Part shown: piece by piece, positions 1 to 8,341 of the stretch
How positions within the stretch are numbered: the first letter of the stretch is position 1
Layout of the letters: each line of letters opens with the position of its first letter
Assembly: GCF_003019255.1 (NCBI RefSeq)
Contig: NZ_CP027846.1
Coordinates: 558,001 to 622,000, forward strand
DNA: 64,000 nt
From: Staphylococcus kloosii
GTDB lineage: Bacteria > Bacillota > Bacilli > Staphylococcales > Staphylococcaceae
Reading direction: 5' to 3'
Notes under the pieces: model-generated
The model's database searches: none
What the model saw: only the letters and a program-made list of their open reading frames with translations
Told to the model about the DNA's origin: nothing
Made by a program: the position numbers and the translations under genes

Positions 1-1377
1 CTCAGTCACGTAATAAACAGTTTGACCTTTGGATAGTGCGTATTCGGCATTAAAATCTACGTTGCGAACTTCGTCTACAAATTTAGTAGCCTTACCTTCT
101 TCGTTGATGACTAATTTGTTATGTACACAATCTAGTTGACCCCCGACAACCAATGAGCCAGAAAAAACAATGGTATCGACGGTTTGGCTTATGTCTATAA
201 AGCCTCCGCAGCCATTTAATTTATTACCATATGAAGAGACGTTTACATTACCTTGTTGGTCTATTTCAGCAAAGCTCAAATATGCAATGTCTAGTCCACC
301 GTTATAAATAAAATCCCATGTCATTTCGTGACGCATACGTGCGCTTAAATTGTAGTGCATACTCAAGTAGTCATTGCTACCGATATAACCATCAAAGACG
401 CCCGTATCGATATTGAGATGTACTAAATCACGTACATCTTCTTCGACTAATAAATTAGATAATTCATTATTTATACCAAATCCAATGCTGACCATATCGC
501 CACTTGTTAAAAATTGTGCCGCCCGTCGTAAGATGACTTTGCGTGAACTCATTTTAATGTATGGTCCAGGCATTTCTAACACTTTATAATGTCCTGATAA
601 CGCAGGGTCATAATACGTTTGAACAACTTGTTTATGGTAACGTGGATTGTCGTTTACCATAACATAGTCTACTAAGGCGCTAGGTATAAATACATCTGTT
701 GGTTTAAAGCTACCATCTTCAACAACGGCTTTAACTTGTACAATCACTTTACCGTTATTTCTATGTGCTGCAGCAGCAACACTATATGCTTCGCTAAGAT
801 GTGCCTCATGATCCATATAAATGTTACCTTGTCGATCTGCGTAAGTTCCTCGTAACAGGGCTACATCAACTTCAGGAAATTGGTAAAGTAAGTATTCTTT
901 ACCATTTACTTCCGTTAATTGTACTAAGTCCTCACTCGTGCGATCATTTGCCTTACCACCCGTATATCTAGGGTCTACCGTTGTATGTAAGCCTATCGTC
1001 GTTATTGTACCTGGACTGGCGAAAGTTTGATTACGATAATTCGTCGTCATCACGCCTTGAGGTAAAAAGTAGGCTTCTAGTTCATTATTTTTTATTGCTG
1101 AGATTGTAGCGGGTGAGGCTACTATAATGCTTGATATTAAACGTTTTATCATATTACGTTTAATAAATGCGTCTAAATCGACGCCGTCTCCAACGTAATC
1201 ACTAATATCATTAGCAATCATAATTGTTAAGTTGTCTAGTTGTTGAGTTTCATCATAATAGTCAATAAGATGCTTCAGTATTTCTACTGGTAAATTACCT
1301 ACTGACAATGCTGAAAGGGCAATGGTGTCATGACTTTTTACTAAATTTTTTAATTCTTTTGCTGTAATAATTTTCAT
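1..1377 (-). CDS. Acyl-CoA:acetate/propionate CoA-transferase (YdiF/Pct type), 3' part missing
   Basis: A family I CoA-transferase, which would move CoA between short-chain acyl-CoA and acetate or a 3-oxoacid in the cytoplasm. 459 residues are visible and the C-terminus runs off the window. The fusion-type architecture shows an N-terminal alpha-like half and a beta-like half carrying GGLDIAYLSFAEIDQQGNVN and a GCGGFIDI stretch, typical of the YdiF/propionate CoA-transferase group. The start is an ATG overlapping the stop of an 8-codon leader ORF. The frame upstream is closed by TGA, so no earlier start is possible. The only strong Shine-Dalgarno lies before the leader ORF, so translation is probably coupled. 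A sigmaA-like promoter and a palindrome at the transcription start lie upstream. The substrate cannot be read from sequence. Confidence 0.8.
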   Translation of the reverse strand, partial: MKIITAKELKNLVKSHDTIALSALSVGNLPVEILKHLIDYYDETQQLDNLTIMIANDISDYVGDGVDLDAFIKRNMIKRLISSIIVASPATISAIKNNELEAYFLPQGVMTTNYRNQTFASPGTITTIGLHTTVDPRYTGGKANDRTSEDLVQLTEVNGKEYLLYQFPEVDVALLRGTYADRQGNIYMDHEAHLSEAYSVAAAAHRNNGKVIVQVKAVVEDGSFKPTDVFIPSALVDYVMVNDNPRYHKQVVQTYYDPALSGHYKVLEMPGPYIKMSSRKVILRRAAQFLTSGDMVSIGFGINNELSNLLVEEDVRDLVHLNIDTGVFDGYIGSNDYLSMHYNLSARMRHEMTWDFIYNGGLDIAYLSFAEIDQQGNVNVSSYGNKLNGCGGFIDISQTVDTIVFSGSLVVGGQLDCVHNKLVINEEGKATKFVDEVRNVDFNAEYALSKGQTVYYVTE

Positions 1378-1400
1378 TGCATAACATCACAAGTTCTCAT
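1374..1400 (-). CDS. 8-residue leader peptide overlapping the CoA-transferase start
   Basis: A short ORF (MRTCDVMQ then TGA) begins 10 nt after a strong GAAAGGAGG ribosome binding site (about 1411-1419). Its TGA overlaps the ATG of the CoA-transferase (ATGA arrangement). The transferase ATG has no good ribosome binding site of its own. Seen in sequence: SD, start, stop overlap. Inferred: translational coupling or a small regulatory uORF. No regulatory codon run is obvious, so an attenuator role is uncertain. Confidence 0.5.
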   Translation of the reverse strand: MRTCDVMQ

Positions 1401-1422
1401 AGGAAGACTGCCTCCTTTCGAA

Positions 1423-1440
1423 TATGTAAGCCCTTACATA
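1423..1440. promoter_or_regulatory. Palindromic operator, cre-like, at the CoA-transferase transcription start
   Basis: Perfect inverted repeat TATGTAAG-CC-CTTACATA. The core TGTAAGCCCTTACA matches the CcpA cre consensus except for one of the two central CG bases. It lies immediately downstream of the minus-strand -10 element, covering the predicted transcription start, a position where a bound repressor would block the polymerase. It could be a cre site or the operator of another repressor. Confidence 0.5.
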
Positions 1441-1441
1441 G

Positions 1442-1470
1442 AATATAACACAGTGTAAAATTGATGTAAA
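1442..1470 (-). promoter_or_regulatory. SigmaA promoter for the CoA-transferase
   Basis: Minus strand: -35 TTTACA (1465-1470), 17-nt spacer, -10 TATATT (1442-1447). The start would fall at about 1435, inside the palindrome at 1423-1440. Confidence 0.6.
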
Positions 1471-1578
1471 AGTTTTAATAGTTCATAATAATAAAAACTT
1501 ATAATCTAAAGAGTTTTGTTTTAACAAAATTATAAAATGATAGGTATATTGTAAATTTATAAGTATGACAGAGGCAAC

Positions 1579-1607
1579 TTGACATTATGTAACGAAGAAC
1601 ATACATT
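1579..1607 (+). promoter_or_regulatory. SigmaA promoter upstream of the TPP riboswitch
   Basis: -35 TTGACA (1579-1584), 17-nt spacer, -10 TACATT (1602-1607). Transcription would start near 1614, about 14 nt before the riboswitch. Confidence 0.65.
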
Positions 1608-1627
1608 TAAAGTAATAATTAAATAAC

Positions 1628-1712
1628 CACTAGGGGTGTCATTTTTGCACTGAGATGAGGATGTCCTCAAACCCTTTGAACCTGATCTAGTTGGAACTAG
1701 CGTAGGGAAGTG
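1628..1712 (+). promoter_or_regulatory. TPP riboswitch (thi box)
   Basis: Shows the conserved thi-box elements in order: CACTAGGGGTG, CTGAGATG, ACCCTTTGAACCTGATCT and the 3' part AGCGTAGGGAAGTG, with the closing P1 stem CACT/AGTG. TPP binding is established for this RNA class. It is followed by an intrinsic terminator 60 nt downstream, so it most likely switches transcription off when TPP is plentiful. It controls the SDR and monooxygenase genes that follow. Confidence 0.95.
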
Positions 1713-1770
1713 TGTTCGTCAAACTGTAATTTAAGCACTGGTGCTTTATTATATATAAAGATATTTTTTG

Positions 1771-1809
1771 ACGCGGCTTCCATATTCGGAGGTCGCGTTT
1801 TTGTTGTTT
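1771..1809 (+). terminator. Riboswitch-controlled terminator
   Basis: ACGCGGCTTCC pairs with GGAGGTCGCGT across a 6-nt loop (11 bp with two G-U pairs) and is followed by a T-rich run. It lies between the TPP aptamer and the SDR start at 1877, as expected for the expression platform. Confidence 0.85.
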
Positions 1810-1876
1810 TGACACTACAAAGACACGTTGGCGTGGCAAATTTTAATTATAAATCAAACTATAGGAGTGAAATATT

Positions 1877-2629
1877 ATGTCGAAAGTGATTTTAGTAACA
1901 GGCAGTAGTAAAGGTTTAGGAGCAACAATCGTTAAAACATTAGTGGAGCAAGGTCAGCAGGTAATTATTAATTACTGTCATAGTGAACAAGCGGCACAAG
2001 ATTTAGTGGCAGAATTGGGCTCTGATAACGCGATTGCTATTCAAGCTGATGTAACTCAACGTGAAGCGGTAGATAAAATGATTGCACAAGGAACTAAACA
2101 TTTTGGTCAAATTGATGTGGTAGTAAACAATGCGCTCGTAGATTTTAAATTTGATCCCACTGCGCAACAATCATTTACTGAATTAACATGGGAAGATTAT
2201 CAACAACAAATAGATGGGACGTTAAAAGCTGCATTTAATGTTACTCAAAGTGTCGTGCCACAATTTAAAGAGCGTAAACAAGGTAGTATTATTAGTATTG
2301 GCACGAACCTATACCAAAACCCAGTCGTACCTTATCACCAATATACGACGGCGAAGGCTGGATTAATTGGCTTTACTCGCAACATAGCGGCTGAATTAGG
2401 TCAATATGGCATTACGGCAAATGTCGTTTCAGGAGGATTATTAAAAACAACTGACGCGAGTGCTGTTACAACGCCTGAAGTGTTTGATATTATTGCGCAA
2501 ACGACGCCGTTACGCCAAGTGACAACACCAGAAGATGTTGCGCATATGGTTGCCTTTTTAGCTTCAGATAATGCACGCGGTATTACCGGTCAAAATTACA
2601 CTGTCGATGGTGGCTTAACAATGAACTAA
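1877..2629 (+). CDS. Short-chain dehydrogenase/reductase under TPP riboswitch control
   Basis: A classical SDR of 250 residues. It has the cofactor motif TGSSKGLG near residues 8-15, an NNA motif (VVNNALVD), a catalytic Ser in SIISIGTN and the YTTAK active-site Tyr/Lys, ending in the usual TVDGGLTMN. It often resembles FabG in database naming, but its position as first gene behind a TPP riboswitch, followed after 28 nt by a flavin monooxygenase, argues for a role in thiamine or thiamine-precursor salvage or breakdown rather than fatty-acid synthesis. The RBS is AGGAGTG with good spacing. The substrate is unknown. Confidence 0.8.
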   Translation: MSKVILVTGSSKGLGATIVKTLVEQGQQVIINYCHSEQAAQDLVAELGSDNAIAIQADVTQREAVDKMIAQGTKHFGQIDVVVNNALVDFKFDPTAQQSFTELTWEDYQQQIDGTLKAAFNVTQSVVPQFKERKQGSIISIGTNLYQNPVVPYHQYTTAKAGLIGFTRNIAAELGQYGITANVVSGGLLKTTDASAVTTPEVFDIIAQTTPLRQVTTPEDVAHMVAFLASDNARGITGQNYTVDGGLTMN

Positions 2630-2657
2630 AACATAGTGAGGTAAAGGAGTATATTTT

Positions 2658-3953
2658 ATGGATAAACGTCAACTTCATATTGGAGTGCTGTTAATTGGTT
2701 GTGGTCATCATTCTGGTGCATGGTTAATGGAAGATTCTTTAGTTGAGCGCATTGGTGATATTGCGTATTATCAGTCGTTAGCACAACTTGCTGAAAAAGG
2801 TTATTTTGATGCTGTATTCTTTGCAGATAATCAAGCATTACAAGTTTCTGATAATAGTGATATGCCATCATTTTGGTACGATCCTTTAATTAATTTAACT
2901 GCTATTTCTCAAGTAACCAAGCATGTAGGTTTAGTCGCTACAATTTCGAGTAGTTTTGCTAATCCATTTACAGTGGCAAGACAACTTTTAAGTTTAGATC
3001 ATATTACGAGCAGTCGTGTAGGATGGAACTTAGTGACTTCGATGACAGATTTAGAAGCGATGAATCATAGTATGGCGAAATTGCCTAATCATTCAGAACG
3101 TTACGGGAAGGCAGATGAATTTGCGCAAGTGATGAATAAATTGATGGTGTCATGGGATGAGAAAGCATTAGTATATAATCGTGCTACAGGTGAACTGATT
3201 GATGCACAACAAATTAAACCGATTGATCATTCGGGCACGCATTATCATGTGCAAGGACCATTGACGACGCCTCAAAGTCCGCAAGGTAAACCGGTGGCAA
3301 TGCAAGCAGGTGCTTCGAAACAAGGCATTGCACTTGCCGCTAAATATGCAGATGCCGTCTATTCAGTATCTTGGAATTTAGCACAAGCGCGTAATTATCG
3401 CCAAAAGTTAGATGCCCAGTTAGAGGAAATGAATAGACAAGATTACGTTAAAGTTTTTCCAGGTTTAGTAACTTATGTTGGGCGTACTTATGAAGAAGCA
3501 TTAGCCAAAAAAGCATATTTAGATAAGCAGATGCCAATAGCAAAAGCATTGAAACAATTAAGCTTTTTCGTTCAACAAGATTGTTCAGCATGGCCATTAG
3601 ATGAACCTGTGCCAGCGTTACCTTCTGTACATGAATTTGAAGGACCTATTGGACGTTATGAAACGATATTAGCTATTATTGAAGAAAAACAACCGACTGT
3701 ACGTGAATTATTAGGATATATTAGTGCTGGTGGCGGACATTTAACGTTAATAGGAACACCTGAACAAATCGTGGATGAGATGGAACATTGGTTTAATGAT
3801 GGGGTGGCCGATGGATTTAATTTAATGCCACCTACGTTACCGGAAAGTTTAGAAGATTTCGTAGAATATATTGTGCCGGAATTGCAAAAACGTAACTTAT
3901 ACCGTCACGACTATACGACTACGACGTTGCGTGATCATTTGTCATTACACTAG
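2658..3953 (+). CDS. LLM-class flavin-dependent monooxygenase (NtaA/SnaA/DszA type)
   Basis: 431 residues with the luciferase-like TIM-barrel sequence of the NtaA/SnaA/DszA/RutA group (N-terminal GVLLIGCGHHSGAW, central TSSRVGWNLVTS, and VAMQAGASKQG). Enzymes of this group use reduced FMN from a partner reductase and O2 to cleave C-N, C-S or ring bonds. It is the second gene of the TPP-riboswitch operon, with AAAGGAG 8 nt before the ATG. Inference: it acts on a thiamine-related heterocycle. No flavin reductase is adjacent, so the source of reduced flavin is not visible here. Confidence 0.8.
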   Translation: MDKRQLHIGVLLIGCGHHSGAWLMEDSLVERIGDIAYYQSLAQLAEKGYFDAVFFADNQALQVSDNSDMPSFWYDPLINLTAISQVTKHVGLVATISSSFANPFTVARQLLSLDHITSSRVGWNLVTSMTDLEAMNHSMAKLPNHSERYGKADEFAQVMNKLMVSWDEKALVYNRATGELIDAQQIKPIDHSGTHYHVQGPLTTPQSPQGKPVAMQAGASKQGIALAAKYADAVYSVSWNLAQARNYRQKLDAQLEEMNRQDYVKVFPGLVTYVGRTYEEALAKKAYLDKQMPIAKALKQLSFFVQQDCSAWPLDEPVPALPSVHEFEGPIGRYETILAIIEEKQPTVRELLGYISAGGGHLTLIGTPEQIVDEMEHWFNDGVADGFNLMPPTLPESLEDFVEYIVPELQKRNLYRHDYTTTTLRDHLSLH

Positions 3954-4027
3954 GTGATGGTCAAAGAATGAATTTACTATAGCTCATCTTAATTTGTAGA
4001 TGGTGAGTCATAAATACGATGCTCAAC

Positions 4028-4065
4028 AAGAGTCTAGGATATTATATTATCGCTAGACTCTTTTA
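4028..4065 (+). terminator. Intrinsic terminator of the TPP-regulated operon
   Basis: AAGAGTCTAG pairs perfectly with CTAGACTCTT and is followed by TTTTAT. It lies 75 nt after the monooxygenase stop codon. Confidence 0.85.
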
Positions 4066-4416
4066 TATTGATGGTAGGTTACTAAAAGGTAAATGCGCCT
4101 ATATTAAGTTTTCAAACTACATTTATAGCCAAAAAATAAAGTGCTTAGTTGTAATATGAATTTATGAAAGAAGTAAATATATATTCTGATTTAGTAAAAA
4201 TAAAGCTTCTTACTATCGATATAATTTAATAATATGGTTTAGATATCTCGGTATTTTAGTAATTGTTACGTTGTTTATTTTAAAATAAATTAGCGGTTTG
4301 CAGAAAACCATAGATGTAAAATATATATATATAATTGTCGGAATATTCAGCTTATTATATCGAGATATTTATTCATATAAATAGATTAATTTCACAGCAA
4401 GAAAGGAACAACAACT
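4066..4416. other. AT-rich intergenic region before the permease
   Basis: No convincing ORF. It should contain the permease promoter, but I cannot single one out. An 8-bp inverted pair (ATATCTCG near 4241, CGAGATAT near 4361) is separated by more than 100 nt and may be chance. Confidence 0.4.
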
Positions 4417-5811
4417 ATGAATATATTAAGAAAAAAGGATATCACTACAGTAATTTCGCAAAAACATACGAAATTAAAAAAGAGTATGAATACCTTTGAT
4501 TTAGTTTTCTTAGGTATAGGGGCGATTATAGGAACGGGTATCTTTGTTTTAACAGGGACGGGTGCTTTAAAAGCAGGACCAGGCCTGATGTTATCATTTG
4601 TCATTGCAGCTTTAGCATGTTTATTTACAGCTTTATGTTATGCAGAATTCGCTTCTATGGTGCCGATTTCTGGTTCGGCGTATACGTATACCTACACAAC
4701 GTTAGGTGAGATTTTCGCTTTTATTATTGGTTGGGATTTAGCCCTAGAATATATGTTAGGGGTTAGTACTGTTTCAGTTGGTTGGTCTGGGTACTTCAAT
4801 TCGTTATTAGTAGGATTAGGTATACATATTCCTGAACAACTAACTGCACCACTCGGCGTTACTACAGCTAATAACGAAAAAGGTATATTCAATTTACCTG
4901 CTTTTATTATTGTCATGTTAGTTACGACACTTATTTCTATAGGTATTAGAGAGACGAAAAAAGTAAATAATATAATGGTATTCATAAAAGTTGCTGTAAT
5001 ACTCTTGTTTATTGTTGTGGCAATATTTTATGTTAAACCAGATAATTTAACTCCATTTTTACCTTATGGTTTTTCAGGTGTTTTTGCTGCTGCAGCAACA
5101 GTATTTTTTGCATTTATAGGTTTTGATGCAGTTTCGTCTAGTGCTGAAGAAACAATCAACCCTGCTAAGACTATGCCTAAAGGGATAATAATTTCTTTAG
5201 TGATTTGTACAATTTTATATGTTTGTGTGTCATTAATAATGACTGGTGTGGTACCGTTTAAAATGTTTGCTCAATATGAAGCGCATCCTATTTCGGCAGT
5301 GTTGAAATACACGAATCAAAATTGGATATCGGGTGTTATTGACGTAGGGGCTATTCTTGGTATGACTACAGTTATGTTAGTAATGTTATACGGTCAAACG
5401 AGAGTTGCTTACGCAATGTCTAAAGATGGACTCATACCTAAAGTATTTTCAATTGTTAATAATAAAACTAATACACCCTTTATCGCTACGTGGATATTTG
5501 GTATCTCAGCTGGTTTATTAGGTGCACTTTTCTCTATAGAAACATTGTCAGAGATGGTAAGTATCGGTACGTTATCGGCATTTATATTAGTATCTGTATC
5601 TATTTTAATTTTACGTAAGACAGCACCTAATATAGATAGAAAATTTAAATGTCCATTAGTACCAATAGTACCGCTTCTTTCCATTTTCTTCTGTGCATTT
5701 CTAATATTGAATTTAGATGTCACGACTTGGATTAGATTTGTAGTTTGGTTAATCATAGGATTTATAATTTACTTTAGTTTTTCAATTAGAAATTCAAAAT
5801 TAAATGCTTAA
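4417..5811 (+). CDS. APC-superfamily amino acid permease (CAT/YfnA-like)
   Basis: 464 residues with about 12 hydrophobic segments. The first carries the APC signature IGAIIGTGIFVLTGTGA, and ATVFFAFIGFDAVSSSAEE is the hallmark of the cationic amino acid transporter branch (TM6-TM7 region). The length fits the family. It is probably a proton-coupled amino acid importer in the cytoplasmic membrane; the substrate cannot be deduced. Preceded by GAAAGGA at good distance. It stands alone: a terminator follows and the next gene is on the opposite strand. Confidence 0.85.
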   Translation: MNILRKKDITTVISQKHTKLKKSMNTFDLVFLGIGAIIGTGIFVLTGTGALKAGPGLMLSFVIAALACLFTALCYAEFASMVPISGSAYTYTYTTLGEIFAFIIGWDLALEYMLGVSTVSVGWSGYFNSLLVGLGIHIPEQLTAPLGVTTANNEKGIFNLPAFIIVMLVTTLISIGIRETKKVNNIMVFIKVAVILLFIVVAIFYVKPDNLTPFLPYGFSGVFAAAATVFFAFIGFDAVSSSAEETINPAKTMPKGIIISLVICTILYVCVSLIMTGVVPFKMFAQYEAHPISAVLKYTNQNWISGVIDVGAILGMTTVMLVMLYGQTRVAYAMSKDGLIPKVFSIVNNKTNTPFIATWIFGISAGLLGALFSIETLSEMVSIGTLSAFILVSVSILILRKTAPNIDRKFKCPLVPIVPLLSIFFCAFLILNLDVTTWIRFVVWLIIGFIIYFSFSIRNSKLNA

Positions 5812-5845
5812 AATGTAGTTTTGTAACAAAATACGCAATGTTAAA

Positions 5846-5884
5846 AAGGGAGTTAACCCATGGTGTACGTGGATTAACTCCCTT
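5846..5884 (-). terminator. Terminator of the LysE-type exporter gene
   Basis: AAGGGAGTTAA pairs with TTAACTCCCTT around a 17-nt loop. The T run (TTTTT) follows on the minus strand, so it serves the exporter. On the plus strand, where it would end the permease transcript, the tail is only weakly T-rich. Confidence 0.75.
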
Positions 5885-5894
5885 AGTTATATTC

Positions 5895-6515
5895 TTAATG
5901 AATAATTATTTTTATTATATTTTTAAGGATAAGAATAGCAATTATTATAATGATACAACTAGAAAGTTTATTAACAATAACGATATATTTTCCAGTCTTA
6001 TCTATAGAACCCAACATTTTGCCTGCTACAGCTAAAAATATAAACCACAACCAAGATACAGCAATCGTTGCCAAACTAAATAATACTTTGTCGCCATGTG
6101 AATAGAGAGCGGCGTTCGTGCCAATTACGCCTATTGTATCCATAATAGCGTGTGGATTTAACAGCGACACAGATAGAGCGAAACCAATTTGCTTTTTACT
6201 ACTTAATGGATCGAAATGTTCTAAACTAGCAGGTGCTTCATGCCATAAAGACCACGCCATATAAAGTAAAAATATAAAACCAACAATATAGACAATCAAT
6301 TGTAAAATTGGAAATGATACTAGCACTACTGAAACACCGAGAACAGCTAGACTAATAAGTAAAGTATCGCACAAACCAGCCGTAATAATAACAGGTGCTG
6401 CTTTTATTAAACTTTTATGATTAGCGCCTTGGTTGAAGACAAATACATTTTGAGCACCTAAAGGTAATATCAAACCTAACGCTAATAAAAAACCGTGAAT
6501 AATAGGTTGTAGCAT
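5895..6515 (-). CDS. LysE/ArgO-family amino acid exporter
   Basis: 206 residues, six predicted hydrophobic segments. It starts with ILPLGAQNVFVFNQG, the N-terminal signature of LysE/ArgO exporters, and includes SLLNPHAIMDT. These proteins export basic or other amino acids. It is divergent from a MocR-type regulator at 6700, and the shared intergenic region carries repeated sites, so the regulator probably controls it. The family is clear; the cargo is not. Confidence 0.85.
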   Translation of the reverse strand: MLQPIIHGFLLALGLILPLGAQNVFVFNQGANHKSLIKAAPVIITAGLCDTLLISLAVLGVSVVLVSFPILQLIVYIVGFIFLLYMAWSLWHEAPASLEHFDPLSSKKQIGFALSVSLLNPHAIMDTIGVIGTNAALYSHGDKVLFSLATIAVSWLWFIFLAVAGKMLGSIDKTGKYIVIVNKLSSCIIIIIAILILKNIIKIIIH

Positions 6516-6550
6516 AACTCAATCGCTCCTATAATTAAAATTCTTTCTTA

Positions 6551-6684
6551 AACCAACCACTTCAGTCTAACGAATTGCAACTTTTAGATTAGAGAAAAGT
6601 CAAACTGACGTTAATGTTTGTACTTATGCTATAATATTTTTAACTTTACGTAACCATCCAGTTAAAAATAAAAAAACCAACCAG
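6551..6684. promoter_or_regulatory. Three AACCAwCCA repeats in the lysE-mocR intergenic region
   Basis: AACCAACCAC (6551-6560), AACCATCCAG (6652-6661) and AACCAACCAG (6675-6684) lie in the same orientation. The last two start 23 bp apart, close to two helical turns. MocR-type regulators (GabR, PdxR) are known to bind direct repeats with such spacing. A TATAAT for the regulator gene lies at 6630-6635, just upstream of the proximal pair. Confidence 0.55.
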
Positions 6685-6699
6685 ATTAGAGTTGATATT

Positions 6700-8112
6700 A
6701 TGGCAAAACCAAAATATAAAAAAATAATCGATGATATCGTAAATGATATACAAGATGGGAAGTTAGCGCCTAATGACAAATTACCTTCACAACGGTCATT
6801 ATCACATAAATATGATGTAAATAGATCTACTGTAGTACAAGCGCTAGATATATTGAAAAGTTACGGTATTATTGCGACTTCCGAAAAAAGAGGGGTCTAT
6901 GTATCCAATCAAAGTTGGAACGCATTTATTTCTAATAATATGAAATGGCAAGACTTTATAGGTAATAATGCTTCTAAAAATAATTTGTATTATGTGCAAA
7001 AAATTAATGAATTAGAATTTGCCGACAATATGATTCGTATGGGAACAGGAGAATTAGCGCCAGATTTAATACCTAATCATGCATTTAAAAAAATTCTGTC
7101 AGAGGGCAATTTACAACTAACTACGAATTATGAAGAAGCAAAAGGGAAATTAGAATTACGGCAAGCGATTGCACAGTATATGAAAAGTAAAGGTGTCATA
7201 TGTACTGTAGATGAAATATGCATTACCTCAGGTGCTTTACAAGGATTGAAATTAATAGCGGAAGGTTTATTAGTACCACAATCTAATATTATTATTGAAA
7301 CACCATCGTATATACATTCTGTACGCACGTGGAACAATATTAGCGCTAGTATTAAACCACTGCACATCGATTATATTAAACGTCATATTAATAATATTTT
7401 TAACGCCAACAGTAATTATTATAATAGTATTTTCTACTGTATACCTACATTGCATAATCCGACCCAAAATAGTTATAGCGAGCAAGAAAAACAGAAAATA
7501 ATTAATCAATGCCAACAAAATGGTATTCCTATAGTTGAAGACGATATATATGGCGATTTATGGTTTGGTGACACGCGTCCGCACCCGATGAAGTCATTGC
7601 CAAATAGTGAGAACGTTATTTACTTAGGAAGTCTTTCAAAAACGGTCAGTCCGGGTCTGCGTATTGGATGGGTTATTGCTAACAAACATATTATTAAACA
7701 TTTAGCAGATATGAAAATGCAAAGTGATTATGGGGCAAGTTCTATATCGCAATACATTGCACAACAATGGTTATCGCAGCCACAATTTCATGAACAACAT
7801 GTTGCGCAATTAAAGACCACATTACTAGAAAAACGTAATTTATTATTAACGGCTATGGATAATTATTTGGCTGATTTAGGAGAATGGGACAAACCTCAAG
7901 GTTCATTTTATGTATGGTTTAAACTAAAACATGCGATTGATATGAAGCAGTTATTTAATATGGCTACTGAAGCGGGACTTATTATTCATCCTGGTGAAAT
8001 ATACGATAGACAAGCACAACAATATATCAGATTTTCTTATTCATATATAAATAAAGACGATATAGAACCAGCTTGTAATAAATTAAGACAATTAATTTTG
8101 GCATTATTGTAA
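6700..8112 (+). CDS. MocR-type GntR regulator with aminotransferase-like domain
   Basis: 470 residues. Residues 1-70 form a GntR winged helix (LPSQRSLSHKYDVNRSTVVQAL). From about residue 110 a fold-type I aminotransferase domain follows, with the PLP lysine in YLGSLSKTVSPGLRIGW. Such proteins are PLP-dependent transcription factors (GabR, PdxR); a metabolic enzyme role is unlikely. Divergent from the LysE exporter and preceded by three direct repeats, so it most likely senses an amino acid or PLP adduct and controls export. There is no strong SD directly before ATG at 6700 (GATTAGAGTTGAT), consistent with low expression. Confidence 0.85.
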   Translation: MAKPKYKKIIDDIVNDIQDGKLAPNDKLPSQRSLSHKYDVNRSTVVQALDILKSYGIIATSEKRGVYVSNQSWNAFISNNMKWQDFIGNNASKNNLYYVQKINELEFADNMIRMGTGELAPDLIPNHAFKKILSEGNLQLTTNYEEAKGKLELRQAIAQYMKSKGVICTVDEICITSGALQGLKLIAEGLLVPQSNIIIETPSYIHSVRTWNNISASIKPLHIDYIKRHINNIFNANSNYYNSIFYCIPTLHNPTQNSYSEQEKQKIINQCQQNGIPIVEDDIYGDLWFGDTRPHPMKSLPNSENVIYLGSLSKTVSPGLRIGWVIANKHIIKHLADMKMQSDYGASSISQYIAQQWLSQPQFHEQHVAQLKTTLLEKRNLLLTAMDNYLADLGEWDKPQGSFYVWFKLKHAIDMKQLFNMATEAGLIIHPGEIYDRQAQQYIRFSYSYINKDDIEPACNKLRQLILALL

Positions 8113-8161
8113 GAATATTAATAATATAAATAAATCACTAACAACAATTAAAACAAATGAA

Positions 8162-8206
8162 CGTGGGGCTATAGAGCGAAAAAAGCTTAAGTCTCACGCT
8201 TTTTTA
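8162..8206 (+). terminator. Terminator of the MocR gene
   Basis: CGTGGGGCT pairs with AGTCTCACG (two G-U pairs) and is followed by CTTTTTT. A second alternative pairing, AAAAAAGC with GCTTTTTT, overlaps it. Confidence 0.75.
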
Positions 8207-8341
8207 TAACAATAGAAACAGGTAACACTTTCGGACAAATAAATATTAAGATAAAAAAATTATCAATTTGACTAAAAATAAAATTTTGTATATCATCATA
8301 TTAAATAGAGATACCTTTCAATACAAGACTGGAGGACAACT

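Noticed and set aside
5838..6035. 65-codon plus-strand ORF after the permease
   Set aside because: It begins inside a terminator hairpin and lies antisense to the LysE exporter.
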